Translations under genes and position numbers: made by a program
Shown: positions 33,971 to 45,559 of the stretch, piece after piece
How the letters are laid out: each line of letters begins with the position of its first letter
How positions within the stretch are numbered: the stretch's first letter is position 1
Origin: Phoronis australis
Taxonomy: Eukaryota; Phoronida; Phoronidae
Assembly: GCA_002633005.1 (NCBI GenBank)
Contig: NMRA01000014.1
Span: forward strand, 1,398,838-1,462,837
Direction of reading: 5' to 3'
DNA: 64,000 nucleotides
Notes under the pieces: generated by a model
Database searches by the model: none
Told to the model about the DNA's origin: nothing
The model's input: the letters and a program-made list of their open reading frames with translations, nothing else

Positions 33971-36050
33971 CGGTATTCGGATCCAATGAGATAAATTTTG
34001 ATATATTGCTCATTATTCGGATCGGCTAGAAATTCGTCGTGTGCTTTATAGATGGAGATCTGCCAAACCTAATTAAGATCCTGGAAGGTATTTACAGATA
34101 CACCAGCGGACGCCGGACAGAGATTACGGTCATATGGAGCCATATATAAATATTGTGGGCGGATAAAAAGGACACCCTTACAAAACTTTTTGTTTTTTCC
34201 CGCCCTATGTTCACTCTGACGTAATTAGGTAAGAAATATACATTATTTTTGGTTTGATAATTGAAATGACGTACTTTATTTCATTGCTGAATACAACAGC
34301 TGCAAACGCTATTTACGATTATAAAGTGACATTAGTTTGTCATTAAAATCATAAAGATGAAATCTCCAACGAACAGTCAATTCTTCCAAAACGGGTGGGG
34401 GTGGGTGTGATGAGACAATTAGAGTGTGTACGGGGGCTATATTAAGACGACAGAGGGGAGGGATAAAAAGTGGTAAATTTTGGATGATGTAATATGTGAA
34501 CGCTTTCAAAAGCCAGTGTGCCCACGTTTTGAAGTTGTAACGAAAAACTCTGCTCAGTGTAATGTGTACGGATATATACGCTGAAGAAGCTTACCATGAC
34601 CACGTAACGGCGAGTACAGCCCTATGAAAAAAAAAGAAACTTATAAAGCCTCCATGTGCGTCTACGCCGCATTACACCATTGCTAGTGGTGGCCTCTTTT
34701 AATTGTAAACGTGCACTAAGATATCGAACGTGACAGTCTTCCAGTTACTACATGGAAAAGATTCCGATGGGTCCACGGGGAAAATCCTGGTAAGACCGCG
34801 GAAATTTATGTTGATCAACTCTATGTTGCATCGACCATGTATGTTGTTTAGTTTACCGGTGTCTGTTATGAAGTATTCATTCCAAATCTCATTTCTTCAC
34901 TACATGGCGGTTCCAGTCTTCTTTGGATGCCCCATTTCCCCGCACAGTCTTTTGTGTATGACGGCACATGTTATCCGCAACCAGGTCAATGGATCGAGTT
35001 CGGGCTAAATTTAGCTCGACGACAGCGGACATCCCGCTCTTCAAAAAAGAATAAACTTTAGTCCGATGTCACGACCCAAATGCCAATTTTCTACCAGCCT
35101 AATTGAAAACCTTAATGTAAACACGCATCGACTGAAAACAAATAAAACCCATCGCAGCGTTTTAGCTAATTTCTATGATATTTCTTCAGCGAAAGAAGGA
35201 TTCTACACTAATTTTTCACTTGGAATGCTAGATCAGAAAAAAAAACATGTTAAAAATTTACAAGGTTCTGTGCTTGACATTTCAATTTATTTCAGCCAGT
35301 AGCATGTTATCGCCGCTAAGTTTACAGCGACATTGGTTTTCGCCGGTTGATGTGGAAAAGAGGTCCAATATTTCCTAATGACGCGATTTGTGGTTAGGCT
35401 CTGTCCACCCATGGTGATCACTCACTGGCCAGAATGTTAGCACTTTGAAAATTAAAAGGAAATTCTCGGCAAGAATAGTAACTCCAGAAATCAGCAATAC
35501 CATGAAATCAAACTCCACAAAGGCAACCAAAATTTACTGCGCTGCGCTTATTTTAAAGAAATCGGTCTTGAGGAGTTCAACGAATGCAGATCACGGTGAC
35601 AATTAGCTGGGACAAAAATTCTCCAAGGAATTAGCGATTTGAATAAACCACAAAACCAACGGATTTTGATGTTTTACAGCTCTGGCCAAAGCTAATAACT
35701 CCAAGAAGTCTATCCTTTCCGCCAATAATCCCTAAAAATGCATTTTCGACAGTAAAACGATAACATTACTGGCAAGACGGCAGATAGGATTAGGATGCCT
35801 TTGTGCAAGAGCATTTTTAGCGTCTGATCTGTTTTCTAGCAGACGAGATGTCCTATCGACAGGCTAAATGCAACCAAGTAGACAAAAGCAACAAACACAA
35901 GGGCTACATATATATGGGCCTAAAAGCATAGATAGTCGAGCACCCTATAGTTAACACGATCCTTGCTGAACGGTCAACCACTCACCTTTCTCAACTTATT
36001 TTAAATCTTTTTGCATATTTCATTTATCTTACAGCTAACATTATTTCAGT
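33971..36050. other. Intergenic, no feature recognised
   Basis: No reading frame with family-like motifs and no clear repeat is visible. Confidence 0.4.
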
Positions 36051-36540
36051 AAAAGCAACGAAGGACGCTGAGCCAACGTTGGTCCGACGTCAAGACTGAA
36101 CAATACTCAAAGAAAGACAAATAGGCTGACTTATGCATGGCAGTAAATATTTTTCTGAATCACAGACGGATTTTTAATTTTCCTTTTTTCAATTTGACGC
36201 TATAGTTCAATGAACCAACACTTTTGACAACGACACGACGTTGGACCGACGTCGGACTCAGCACCACATATGATTTCTCGCACCGCGTCGCACCCGCGTC
36301 AAAACTGAACAATACTCAAAGTAGAACAAATATATGTTGACCTATACACCGTGACTATAAAAAAGTAATATCGCAATCGTCGAATTTACTTGGAAGTGCA
36401 AAACAGGCTTTTAAAGGAAGTATCTCGCAGACCGCCGACCAAAGTCGGACCAACGTCAAAAAACCGACCGCGACCTACTAGTATCGACCTCGAGCCAACG
36501 AATGGCGACGTCGGCCCAACGCAGTGATGCTATCTGGGTA
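36050..36540. repeat. Diffuse repeat rich in 'accgacgtc' words
   Basis: 'ttggtccgacgtcaagactg', 'cgttggaccgacgtcgg', 'caaagtcggaccaacgtc' and 'ggcgacgtcggcccaacg' recur. Two stretches of 'actgaacaatactcaaag' lie about 220 bp apart, so a repeat unit of that order is present twice. Confidence 0.55.
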
Positions 36541-36824
36541 TAATCGCCCTCCACTGACTTAGAATAATATTTATTTTACACTATTGCCAGTCACTATCAT
36601 ATTGCAGTATACTGACACTTTTCAACTCGTAATATTGACACACGCATATGCTAAACACCATATTCTCTTTTTTTCCAACTTGAACAACCCCTTTTGGTGA
36701 TCACTATGACACGAGTCAACACTGATCGAGCAGCATTACGAGCCGTCCAAAGACCCCATGCCATCCTTATAGCGTCTTATGTTTTCGATTACCACTACTG
36801 ATATCACTCAAGACATATTGCTAA

Positions 36825-37040
36825 CACATGCGCGCACCCAGGAGAGCTCGTTCGAACACCCCCATTTGGCGAAGTGGGCAAAAAGGTCCACCTCAGAGAA
36901 ACAAAAACTCCGAAAAAAGTAGAAAACGAGACAAAAGTTCACTAAAAGGCAGGACCTACCTAGCTCGATCTGAACGTACCCCGTGAATCTTAGGATCACA
37001 CGTTCTCAAAAATTCAAGCCCCCTATTTTTAGGTTGGATA
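36825..37040. mobile_element. MITE-like element, copy 1
   Basis: It starts 'catgcgcgcacccaggag' and contains 'tttggcgaagtgggcaaaaa' and 'gagacaaaagttcac'. These correspond to inverted segments of the element at 47.23-47.49 kb. Confidence 0.6.
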
Positions 37041-37494
37041 CGCGCATGTAACACGCATCGACTGGGATCCGAAATCCAGTCACGCAATGCTAGAAATCGA
37101 AAGCCAACTTGTTTTGACATTTTCTGCACTTGTTCTATATGAAGTTAAGATTTTGTTTGTTTTTGATGCTGTGTTCTAGCTAGGTTATCATTTAGGTATC
37201 TAAGCCAAGTTGATACTTGACGGATGACCCCCGCAATTTAAATCAGTGAAGGGTTGTCAAATGCAAACTTCATATATTCATCTACTTACCATATGTACTC
37301 AAGTACAAAATCAAAGACCCTAATCCTGAGTTCATAAACAAGATGACAGATCATATCATAAATACGGAGTTCTAGCCCAAATTGGGTCATTTTATCTACT
37401 CCCTGTGCCCAGTAAAGTCATAGAGTGATTTGCCGTATACACATGCAACACGACATATAAAGTGTGAGGATGGAAGAAAACAAGGTCATGACAG

Positions 37495-39885
37495 CTATAC
37501 CAGAGGACTAGCAATGAGGACGTAATGCCTGCTTTCATTTTCGTCTATTAGATGGACGTCAAACAGTGCCCCGTCTGTCGCTATTGTCTTATACACGGAA
37601 AATGGAGTGTAGGTATGCCCTGGCTCCAGAGCCTGCTCGGCAAATTCAACGAGTCGAAGAATAAAGTCAAAGTCCATAACTAACGTAGTTATTGGTGTTA
37701 TTGGAAGGGGTCCATCGTACACATTCTTCTTCTGGTAGTATTGTGTGTTCATTTTTTTATTAACGTCACTGTGAAGGTGATGAAATCCCGCTAACCTTGG
37801 TCTGATAATGTACTGCAGACCCGCTATTGTCTTCAGCCTGTTGATCATATCAATGTCCTCCGCGCCCCAGTTAAAACCCCATCGGGGGTCGAAACCCCCG
37901 GACTGTTCATAATCCTTCAAACACATACCTACCATTCCGTATCCAGCGTTTACCCAATATCCACCGCTGGATGACGAACCACTGAGAACTTTATAACAAA
38001 TAGGCGCATAAGCGGTGATACCGCACCTCACGTTTCTTCGTAGAATGTCACTGAAATTACTCGGCAGTATCATTGACGTGTCCACAGTAAATACTATCGG
38101 ATTTGACCGATTTTTGCTGATAGCTAATTGACTAACAAGTTCAATTCCGGTTTTAAGGCCAATGGAACGCGAGAAGGGTGCACCCAGATATAGCAAGTGT
38201 ACGTTCAATCCTTCACTTGGCAACGAAGACAACGAGACACGATTCTCCAGAGAGCTCATGTCTACGATAACAACAGAACTATGGACATAATCTTGTTTAG
38301 AGCTTGCTAACTGAGATACAATACGATGAAGATAGTCACCATCATTAGCTACTGCCACAACGTAAAACACGTGTTTGTTGATCACACGACCAACACGTGA
38401 CACCCTCCAGAGGCGCTCTGCCATGGGACAAGAGTCATTATAACTCAGTATATCAAAAGGAATAATGAAGTTTTCATTATCATACTTCTTCCAACGGTCA
38501 TATTCCACTTCAAGCTCCCCAGTCAACCTTGACAGACATTCGTGATGTTTAGTGTATTGGATACTAGTATATCGTGATCGCTTGCGGGGTCTGACCCAAT
38601 GCCAACTAGCTCGGTGCGAGTTGATTCTGAGTAAAATGGTAGACAAAAATGAGCTGTACCTTCCATCATGCCTAGACAGTGTTCTGGCGGCAGCAAACTT
38701 GTATTCCGCAACACCCTCACCATTCATCCAGATTTGTTTACCCGTTTCATCCGTAATTCTCGTGAGATTCCACTTCTTAAACACATACGGCACCAGGTTG
38801 TACCACCTTCGCTTGCGCGTCTCTGAATATTCTTTGCTATGCGCAGACTCTTCCTGGCACTCGATTTTGTTATGGATAATGTGAATATCTGAACAACTCA
38901 CTAGCTTCAGTTGGTGTGACCTTGCATTTAACAAGAAGTCGTAATGGTCATTGTTTTTGAGGTAAGGGTCCCAGCCAGACCTAATTAACGTTTCCGTTCT
39001 GGCGATGAAGAATTGTTGAATTATGTCTGTCCGTACACAGGTGGGTGTACTCATTTTAACTGTGTTACCATAACTAGTTATGTTGGGGAACATTATCAGG
39101 TGACCGTCATCCAGTAGAAACGCCCCCTTACTTCGTCCACACGTACCATAATCGCATCTTGTGGGTGCAAGGACATGAGCACCTGTTGCGATGAAATAAG
39201 ACGCCATTTTAATCAAATCATCTGTCTTATCGAGAGTGTAATCGTCGTCACTGATGATAATATATTCATACCCGGCGTCATGGATATGTTGAACCAGGCT
39301 ATTCCTGCCATAGGCGACTCCAGTTTCTGGTGGAAGCCTCAAATACTGTATTCCAGGCTCAGCACTCAATACGTCATCATAACTATCGTCTGCCACAAAT
39401 ATCGGCAGGTAGGGATAATAGCTCTTGAAAGACTTAATTGTCCTTTTAACGCAGTGAGGGCGATTAAAAGTCTTGATTCCAACAGCAAGTCTTTTCAGTA
39501 TGTAGCCAGGAGTGACACCTAAGGTATATTCCCCAATCTTTACACTGATTGGCTCTTCAGTTGTGTTGTGTTTTAGATATCTCAGTTCCGTCGGATATTC
39601 ACGCGTCTCATCGTCTATTGCATCTACGAACTTTATCGATCTTTGTGCGTCCTGCTTATGATGGTTTTTCACCAGAGGTCCCATCTTTCGAGTATAGCTT
39701 AAATAGTATGTTTCTATCACGAATCCGGAAATGAGCAAAAACAGGACACACCCTGTGACAATGCGACGAATCATCCTTTTCCTAGACCACTGTAATCTAA
39801 TAGTATGGTGCCCTGGAATGAAAGTGCACTGATTGTTAGTGGTAACAGAGCCACACGAATCCACTTTTGCACATGCCTTCGGCAT
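37495..39885 (-). CDS. Two-domain glycosyltransferase (GT12-like + GT7-like), type II membrane protein
   Basis: A single-exon frame of 796 residues. A basic stretch (RKRMIRR) precedes a signal anchor at about residues 42-63, as in Golgi type II transferases. Residues about 131-345 resemble GT12 beta-1,4-GalNAc transferases (GM2/Sda synthase type): KTFNRPHC..., FVADDS, TGVAYGRN and a DDDY metal site at 213-216. Residues about 500-720 resemble GT7 chondroitin-type GalNAc/GlcA transferases: FTVDTS near 600, GYGM, SGGFDPRWGF and WGAEDID at 673-679, then FHHLHSD. A bifunctional Golgi polymerase or dual transferase is inferred, and donor and acceptor are unknown. An in-frame TAG lies 33 nt upstream of the chosen ATG. 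Met 38 (39774) is an alternative start, because the region upstream looks repeat-derived. Confidence 0.88.
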   Translation of the reverse strand: MPKACAKVDSCGSVTTNNQCTFIPGHHTIRLQWSRKRMIRRIVTGCVLFLLISGFVIETYYLSYTRKMGPLVKNHHKQDAQRSIKFVDAIDDETREYPTELRYLKHNTTEEPISVKIGEYTLGVTPGYILKRLAVGIKTFNRPHCVKRTIKSFKSYYPYLPIFVADDSYDDVLSAEPGIQYLRLPPETGVAYGRNSLVQHIHDAGYEYIIISDDDYTLDKTDDLIKMASYFIATGAHVLAPTRCDYGTCGRSKGAFLLDDGHLIMFPNITSYGNTVKMSTPTCVRTDIIQQFFIARTETLIRSGWDPYLKNNDHYDFLLNARSHQLKLVSCSDIHIIHNKIECQEESAHSKEYSETRKRRWYNLVPYVFKKWNLTRITDETGKQIWMNGEGVAEYKFAAARTLSRHDGRYSSFLSTILLRINSHRASWHWVRPRKRSRYTSIQYTKHHECLSRLTGELEVEYDRWKKYDNENFIIPFDILSYNDSCPMAERLWRVSRVGRVINKHVFYVVAVANDGDYLHRIVSQLASSKQDYVHSSVVIVDMSSLENRVSLSSLPSEGLNVHLLYLGAPFSRSIGLKTGIELVSQLAISKNRSNPIVFTVDTSMILPSNFSDILRRNVRCGITAYAPICYKVLSGSSSSGGYWVNAGYGMVGMCLKDYEQSGGFDPRWGFNWGAEDIDMINRLKTIAGLQYIIRPRLAGFHHLHSDVNKKMNTQYYQKKNVYDGPLPITPITTLVMDFDFILRLVEFAEQALEPGHTYTPFSVYKTIATDGALFDVHLIDENESRHYVLIASPLV

Positions 39886-39960
39886 GGGCGGCGCACCATA
39901 GGGAGCTGGGGGCGGCGGCTATAGCCCCACTTTTTCAGTACTGCGCTGCCCATGCCTCAA
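39886..39960. repeat. Repeat-like GC-rich segment upstream of the glycosyltransferase start
   Basis: Contains 'ggcgcaccatagggagctgg' and 'ggctatagccccactttttc', wording typical of dispersed non-autonomous transposon ends. It supplies the sequence directly upstream of the first ATG. Confidence 0.4.
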
Positions 39961-41239
39961 ACCGGATGAGAAAAAGTTGAGAACAACAAAGGGAAGAACT
40001 TACATGTATTGTTAAATGTAGCGGGTAATATTATTGAAAGTCGGATGTGTGAAACTCAGCGAGATTCACTGGAGTTTAATGCCAAGTATACAGTAGTGCC
40101 TAATAATTTTGCGAGAACGAGTGTTTTTACTGCAATACCAAGATAACTGAAGAGGAAGTGCAAGTACACAAAATGTTATTTTTCAATAAAATAAAAAAGT
40201 TGCACTTGTTACAACAACGCGTAAGCTTATGTCACTAACTAAAGCAACGGTGATCGTTCGTAACTTATGTAACTACGCAAGGTCTACTAGCAAAACACAT
40301 CTTTGGTATGACCAAGTATCCGAATGTAATTTATACCTTTCGGCTATACATAAAATATACCCGAAAAGTGTTAAAACAATCATCTCGAGTCCAATGACTT
40401 ACCCTGAGAATCCTATTCACTGTCTGTCTCAGGGTTAACCTTAACTATAACCTTCTCAGCGATAACGCGAGAGTTTCTATCAGCCACCTACACGATCACA
40501 TCAGATGCTTGGATTCTCGCGATCACATGGCGAAAATTACTGGGTCTGTCACCGAGGCGGACACTCGTGCTGATTTATCAGTATAGTACTGTGGTTTAAG
40601 ATGGTGGTGTCTTCCAAGACATCAGTCGAGTGCATTTATTAGTTCAAAGTGTTTATTTCCGTCCACACTAGCCTCTATGCATATATGTGCACAACAACAA
40701 CAAGCATTTGGCTTGACACACATTCATTCACCTTCTCTACATATTAGAAAGTTACAGTTATCTTTTTGAAAATTGGCAGCCGTGAGTTGTGAAAACAACT
40801 ACAAAAAGCAGAGTAAGACGTCGATATAGTTGTTCTTCCATTGCACTTTAATTACTACACACATTTATGAGATGAATTAACCATCTTCACTGTTCTTGAT
40901 GTGTTATCAAATCTCATTCAGTCGGCCCTCCTATACCCGGTGGTATTAACAGCAAAAATCCTACTAAAAGTTGTTATTACAACACAATAGACCACACCCA
41001 GTCATTGACCCTCGGTCAGTACTCGAAAAAGAGCAGCGTCAGGATTCACCAGTTATGAGTGGAACAGGAAACCAGAAAACATGTAGAAGACCTCTTACTG
41101 AACAGCGTGAACCAAGAATACAACAGGATATATATAAGTTCAGTTGTGTATTACTTTAAATTGGTATTCACTCCATACGAATCTATTTTTCAACTAAAAC
41201 CAATACAAAATATTTGTTAACAGCATTTGACTAAAATCA
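39961..41239. other. Intergenic, no feature recognised
   Basis: This lies upstream of the glycosyltransferase on the minus strand and presumably includes its promoter. No motif could be assigned and no supported coding frame was found. Confidence 0.4.
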
Positions 41240-42082
41240 CAGTGGCGGATCTAGGATATCACAAGGGGTGTCGGCCCCCTCCCGCCCAGAAAAATTTTTC
41301 TGTTTTTTCCTCTAAAAATCAAGCATTTTCCTTGATTCCTGAAGTATTATCCAAGAAAAAAAGGCAAAGAAAAAAAAAAACAAAAAAAACGGAATGTGTC
41401 AAACATGGAAAACGGCAATGATCACAGACTCGAACTCAAGACCTGACGGATAGAGTGCGCGCGCTTTACCACTGCACCACCACGACTTCACTCATGATCT
41501 TGATAATAAGAGATCTACTTGTTTATGGTCCACAGCGTTTGCGCGCGAAACCTACTTTTTTGTAATGCTTATTACACTTTTTATATTTGTGCAATTAGTT
41601 CGTAACAAATTTTTTGTATTTAAAATAGTCTTCAATTGCCCAAAAGAGCAAATCCGTTTTTTGTGTTGGCATTAATGACGCAGCTGCTTTGGAAATCGTC
41701 TTAAGTTAAGGTTTGACAAAGAGAGAATTATGAGTTTCTGAGTGATTCACTAGGGCTTCGATTAAAATTGACATCTTACTAGCAGCTTCTGTTTTTTCAT
41801 CGTCACTCAGATTCCATTTACTTTAAAAAATGAAGTAATTTTCTTCATTGCACAGTAAAGCAGACGACGGAAACGGAGTCGTAGTGCGCAGCGCCACTGC
41901 CGGTCGCCTGGGATATCGCGGGAGAGCCTATACTTAGCCATAGTTTCGTTACGATTGAGCCGTGTTCCGAATTTGACNGGTTAATTAATAAACTCAACAT
42001 TTCCCTACGTTCTTGCTGTTTTATTTTTTGCGGCAGCCAAGGGGGGGGGGCGGGCCCCCTGCCCCCCCTAAATCCGCCTGTG
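41240..42082. mobile_element. hAT-like non-autonomous element with embedded tRNA-like segment
   Basis: Left end CAGTGGCGGATCTAGG, right end (inverted) CACAGGCGGATTTAGG, each followed by G/C-rich tracts in mirror orientation. Inside, 41421-41489 on the minus strand looks tRNA-derived, with a GTGGTGCAGTGGTAAAGCGC A-box region and a TTGAGTTCGAGTCT B-box region. No transposase frame. A single N lies at 41978. Confidence 0.6.
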
Positions 42083-42394
42083 TAATCATATTGAAATGTC
42101 TCCGCATAATTTCTGCAACCTATAAGTGTACCACAATGCCATTCCTCAATTGATTTTGGTGACAGACAGTAAAAGTGAACGTTAGCACAGAAGCGCCTCC
42201 TGTTCACTTCACCAGATGGCGCACAGGCAACAGATGGAAGTGTGACTAGGTATTTGTCAAATGCAACAAAACAATTAGACCAGTCATTCTAAGGATGACT
42301 AGGAAAAATGCAACAGAAGGTTTTATTGCATACATCATATTTTCAAACACCCTTAGTGTGAGAATAAAAAAGTTTACAGGAATGGGTGGGGTGG

Positions 42395-44693
42395 CAGTGG
42401 CGGATCTACGTTTTCAGTAAAAGGGGGTTTAGGATTGCCGCAAAGGTCGAATCCTACTAGTAGGCGCGTGGCGCCGATCGGGGGAGGTCGGGAGGGGGTA
42501 ATTTTTTGTTTTTGTAGCCACATAGTGAAATTTCCATGCATCCTGGTAAGTTTCTAGCACTTAACATATCTCTGGAGTTTTTCTTAAGATAATTAAAAAC
42601 CCTTCTCGATTTCATCACGTGAACTTAGCTCATAAGTTTCGTGAAACCATATTGTGCACATCTGGGTGTGAGTCACGCCACCAGCAATTTTTTTGTTGGA
42701 ACATCTGCTTACACACACCTTTTTTAGCATACGAAAAGTCGTATACCAAAAAGTGTAGTGTGTATACAGGGGTTTAGACAACTTCCAAATATTCAAGAGC
42801 ATAAGGAGCACCGACGGGGCGTAAAAACTTGAATATCAGATGATCGCGTAACAGCAGCCTCAAGTTGTTAAAGAACGAAGACCTGTACTGTTACTCCGGA
42901 AATAAACATGGCGAACGATGGTGCTCTCAGCTCATAGTCTATTATTAAAAGCGACAATAAATAATTAAGCATCACTTTATTAAGCTGAATCACGTTGACA
43001 ACAATTGAAAAACGTCAAATGTTTCAGGAAACAAATCATCTGAAAACAGTTTCACGAAACCAAAACATCCTGTGCACAGTGGTGAAAAGATATACTGGAC
43101 TAGTTTGCACAGGGACCAGATGTACACTGAGAGTACACAAAAAGGCTGACCTGGTCCGTCACGAGACCAAAAGTACACCTGTGCTTATTATCCCTATAAA
43201 AATAGTCGATCTGTCGCGGGACCAAACAGTAGGCCTACTGGCTGAGATAAATAGTTTTACAAAGCAAACTTTGGTAAAAAAATTACAAGACTAGTTCGCC
43301 GAGGGACCAGAAGTACACTGAAACTCAACATCTACACAAGTCAAGCTGGCCTGGTCCGTCGCGAGACCTACAGTGTACTGTGCAAAAAATTTTGAATTGA
43401 AAACTTCTCTCTAGACACTAATCCCCAGCGGTTACTCATACGTTAGTCATATCCTTCTGTTGTCTAGACTGCCGAGGAATCTGTATATCGGATCCAATGG
43501 TTTCTCGTCTTGGAACCATTCTACCCAGATACCTTCGATGTTTGTTCCCAACGCTTGCACTTCGTCAACTGCTGTGTCAATGAGCTTGTAAGCCTCTACA
43601 ATGTCAGCATCTCGTTTCGCAGCTCAGTTGGCACTAAGACCCTTGAGGTTGCCAAGTCCATTCAAGACTTACATGCGCAACTAAATTTGATCCGCTCATC
43701 ATGGACTACTTCAAACCTTGACGATGTATCCCAGGACCTATTTGCATCTCTTGCAATTTTCGAAATAAACGTCCCAATGTCTGAACGCTTGAAACCCGAA
43801 GTACTAACATCAAATAAATGCCCACGGACATGAGCGTTTCATCGGGTGGGCCTTTCTACGGAAATTCCCAGAATCAAGGCGGCAGTGTTCTTATTGCAGG
43901 TAGAAAGACGGTAGGTGTTGAGGTCGGAACTATAGGGCTCCTTAGGAGGCCTATTGAACATCGCCCGAGTCCCGCAAGACTTTGTTGTGAAAGAATAGCC
44001 TCCCCGCAATTTCTGGTACTGTACACTGTTTGCGAATGCCGTCACTTTGTCAATGTGAGTCCCACCTTGGTCATACCTTGTATAGACATAACTTGTTAGA
44101 GTCAGTGTATCTTCAAACGGACTCGCAACCAGACCACGGCGCCCGCCACAATAGCAATTCTTCGGAAAAAGAACTTTTTTCAAAAATATTACATGTACAT
44201 GTACACTGTATGATATTGCGCAAGACAACTTTACTATGCATCAGTTACAAACGTGTGGAGTGTAATAGAATGACACGGCATGACAGATGAGGTAAAAACG
44301 TTGCACGTCAATTCGCCTGAATATCAGGGTTGCTGCACCACAGTATTTCCCCTAATCAAAAAAAAAAAATATCATAGAATAAAGAAGCTAGTTACCTAAA
44401 GAAATCAGCTATAGAGCTGCTCTTTCAGCGGTGGATCCATCTAAAATGCGCACAATTGATCTCCGCGCGTTTTGCCGATGAGCCACGAAGACTAAGCAAT
44501 TCACAATGCAAAAAATTATATTTTCATAGTGACCCCCCTCATTTTTTCCAGGTTGGATTACTTGGGGTTTACACACGCTAGCGGTGCCGTTTTTGTTTTG
44601 CTGGAGACGTTTTTGTTTGTTTTTTTATTTTTGGGTCCTGGCCCAAGCCAGGGGGGTTTAAAGCCCATGAACCACCCCGTAGATCCGCCACTG
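42395..44693. mobile_element. hAT-like element with perfect 16-bp inverted ends (about 2.3 kb)
   Basis: CAGTGGCGGATCTACG at 42395-42410 is exactly inverted at 44678-44693. No intact transposase is visible between them. The 8-bp flanks do not match exactly, so the ends might belong to two separate insertions. Confidence 0.5.
43085..43395. repeat. Two-copy repeat of about 190 bp inside the 42.4-44.7 kb interval
   Basis: 'gactagtttgcacagggacc' near 43099 and 'gactagttcgccgagggacc' near 43291 start two related copies. Each continues with 'agaagtacactga' and 'ctggtccgtcrcgagacc'-like words. Confidence 0.7.
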
Positions 44694-44799
44694 GGTGGAA
44701 TTGACGGTGGACAAAATGGCAGCCAAATTTGTAGATATCCATTACTCGAGAGTGGAATGTGATAGAGTAAAAATTCTAAAATTTTTACCTATCTTTTGA

Positions 44800-45140
44800 A
44801 AGTCAACAAATCCATTAAAAATGATTTTGCATGACCATGGTGAAAACGTCCGCCATTTTCCAAGATGGCCGCCAAAACTAATTCGAGTAGCAAGACAACT
44901 GACTTCAGAACGAACATATGAGTGTGGTGTACGTCTTAATTTAAACATTGCATCATAGGTTTTATGGGTCGACTAATCCATTGAGCCTCATTGTGTTTGG
45001 TTGTAGAGATTACCTCCGGCATTTTCTAAGATGGCCAAATAGTTGCTTTTATGTAAATGAAGAACTTCAGATGAGCTAGACACGCCATCTTCACAGATTT
45101 CATATTCTTAGTTTTTTAGGTCAACACCTCCATTAAAACA
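44800..45140. repeat. Diffuse repeat with 'ccattttccaagatggccgcc' words
   Basis: Two to three related stretches contain 'caagatggccgccaaaa', 'ttctaagatggccaaat' and 'tccattaaaa', with period near 150 bp. No coding sequence. Confidence 0.55.
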
Positions 45141-45559
45141 ATTTTTGTATAGCCCTGATGATTACACTACCATTTTCAATGACGTTCAACGAATAATAAC
45201 TTATTTGGGTGAAAAACAGAATCGCCTGGACTGAAGGGTCACTCTGCTCTTGAAAAAAAGTGCTCTATCGAAAATAATTCTTTGTGATTAATTTAATGGT
45301 CTACTCGCCTCACCAGTTGATCGTCTGTGTCACCTCCAGTTAACTGTAAATGTGTGTAAATACAGCAATACTTGAGACAGGAGAAAGGTACACTCCAGGT
45401 CCGTTTAGCAAGTTAAACAGTACTTTCTAAGCGTTTGTAGGCCTACAGCGCCCGCTGGTCTTCTCTTCAGTGATGTTACAAGTCTGTCCAAAGCAGTAAT
45501 TCTCAGTTTGTGGTCAAATGTCTATACACCATCAACCAGTATTTTCACAACTAGTCTAC

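Noticed and set aside
43510-43833. 107-codon plus-strand frame with moderately protein-like composition
   Set aside because: It sits inside an apparent transposon interval, has no known motif and no splice or poly(A) context. It may be a transposon remnant but cannot be supported as a gene.
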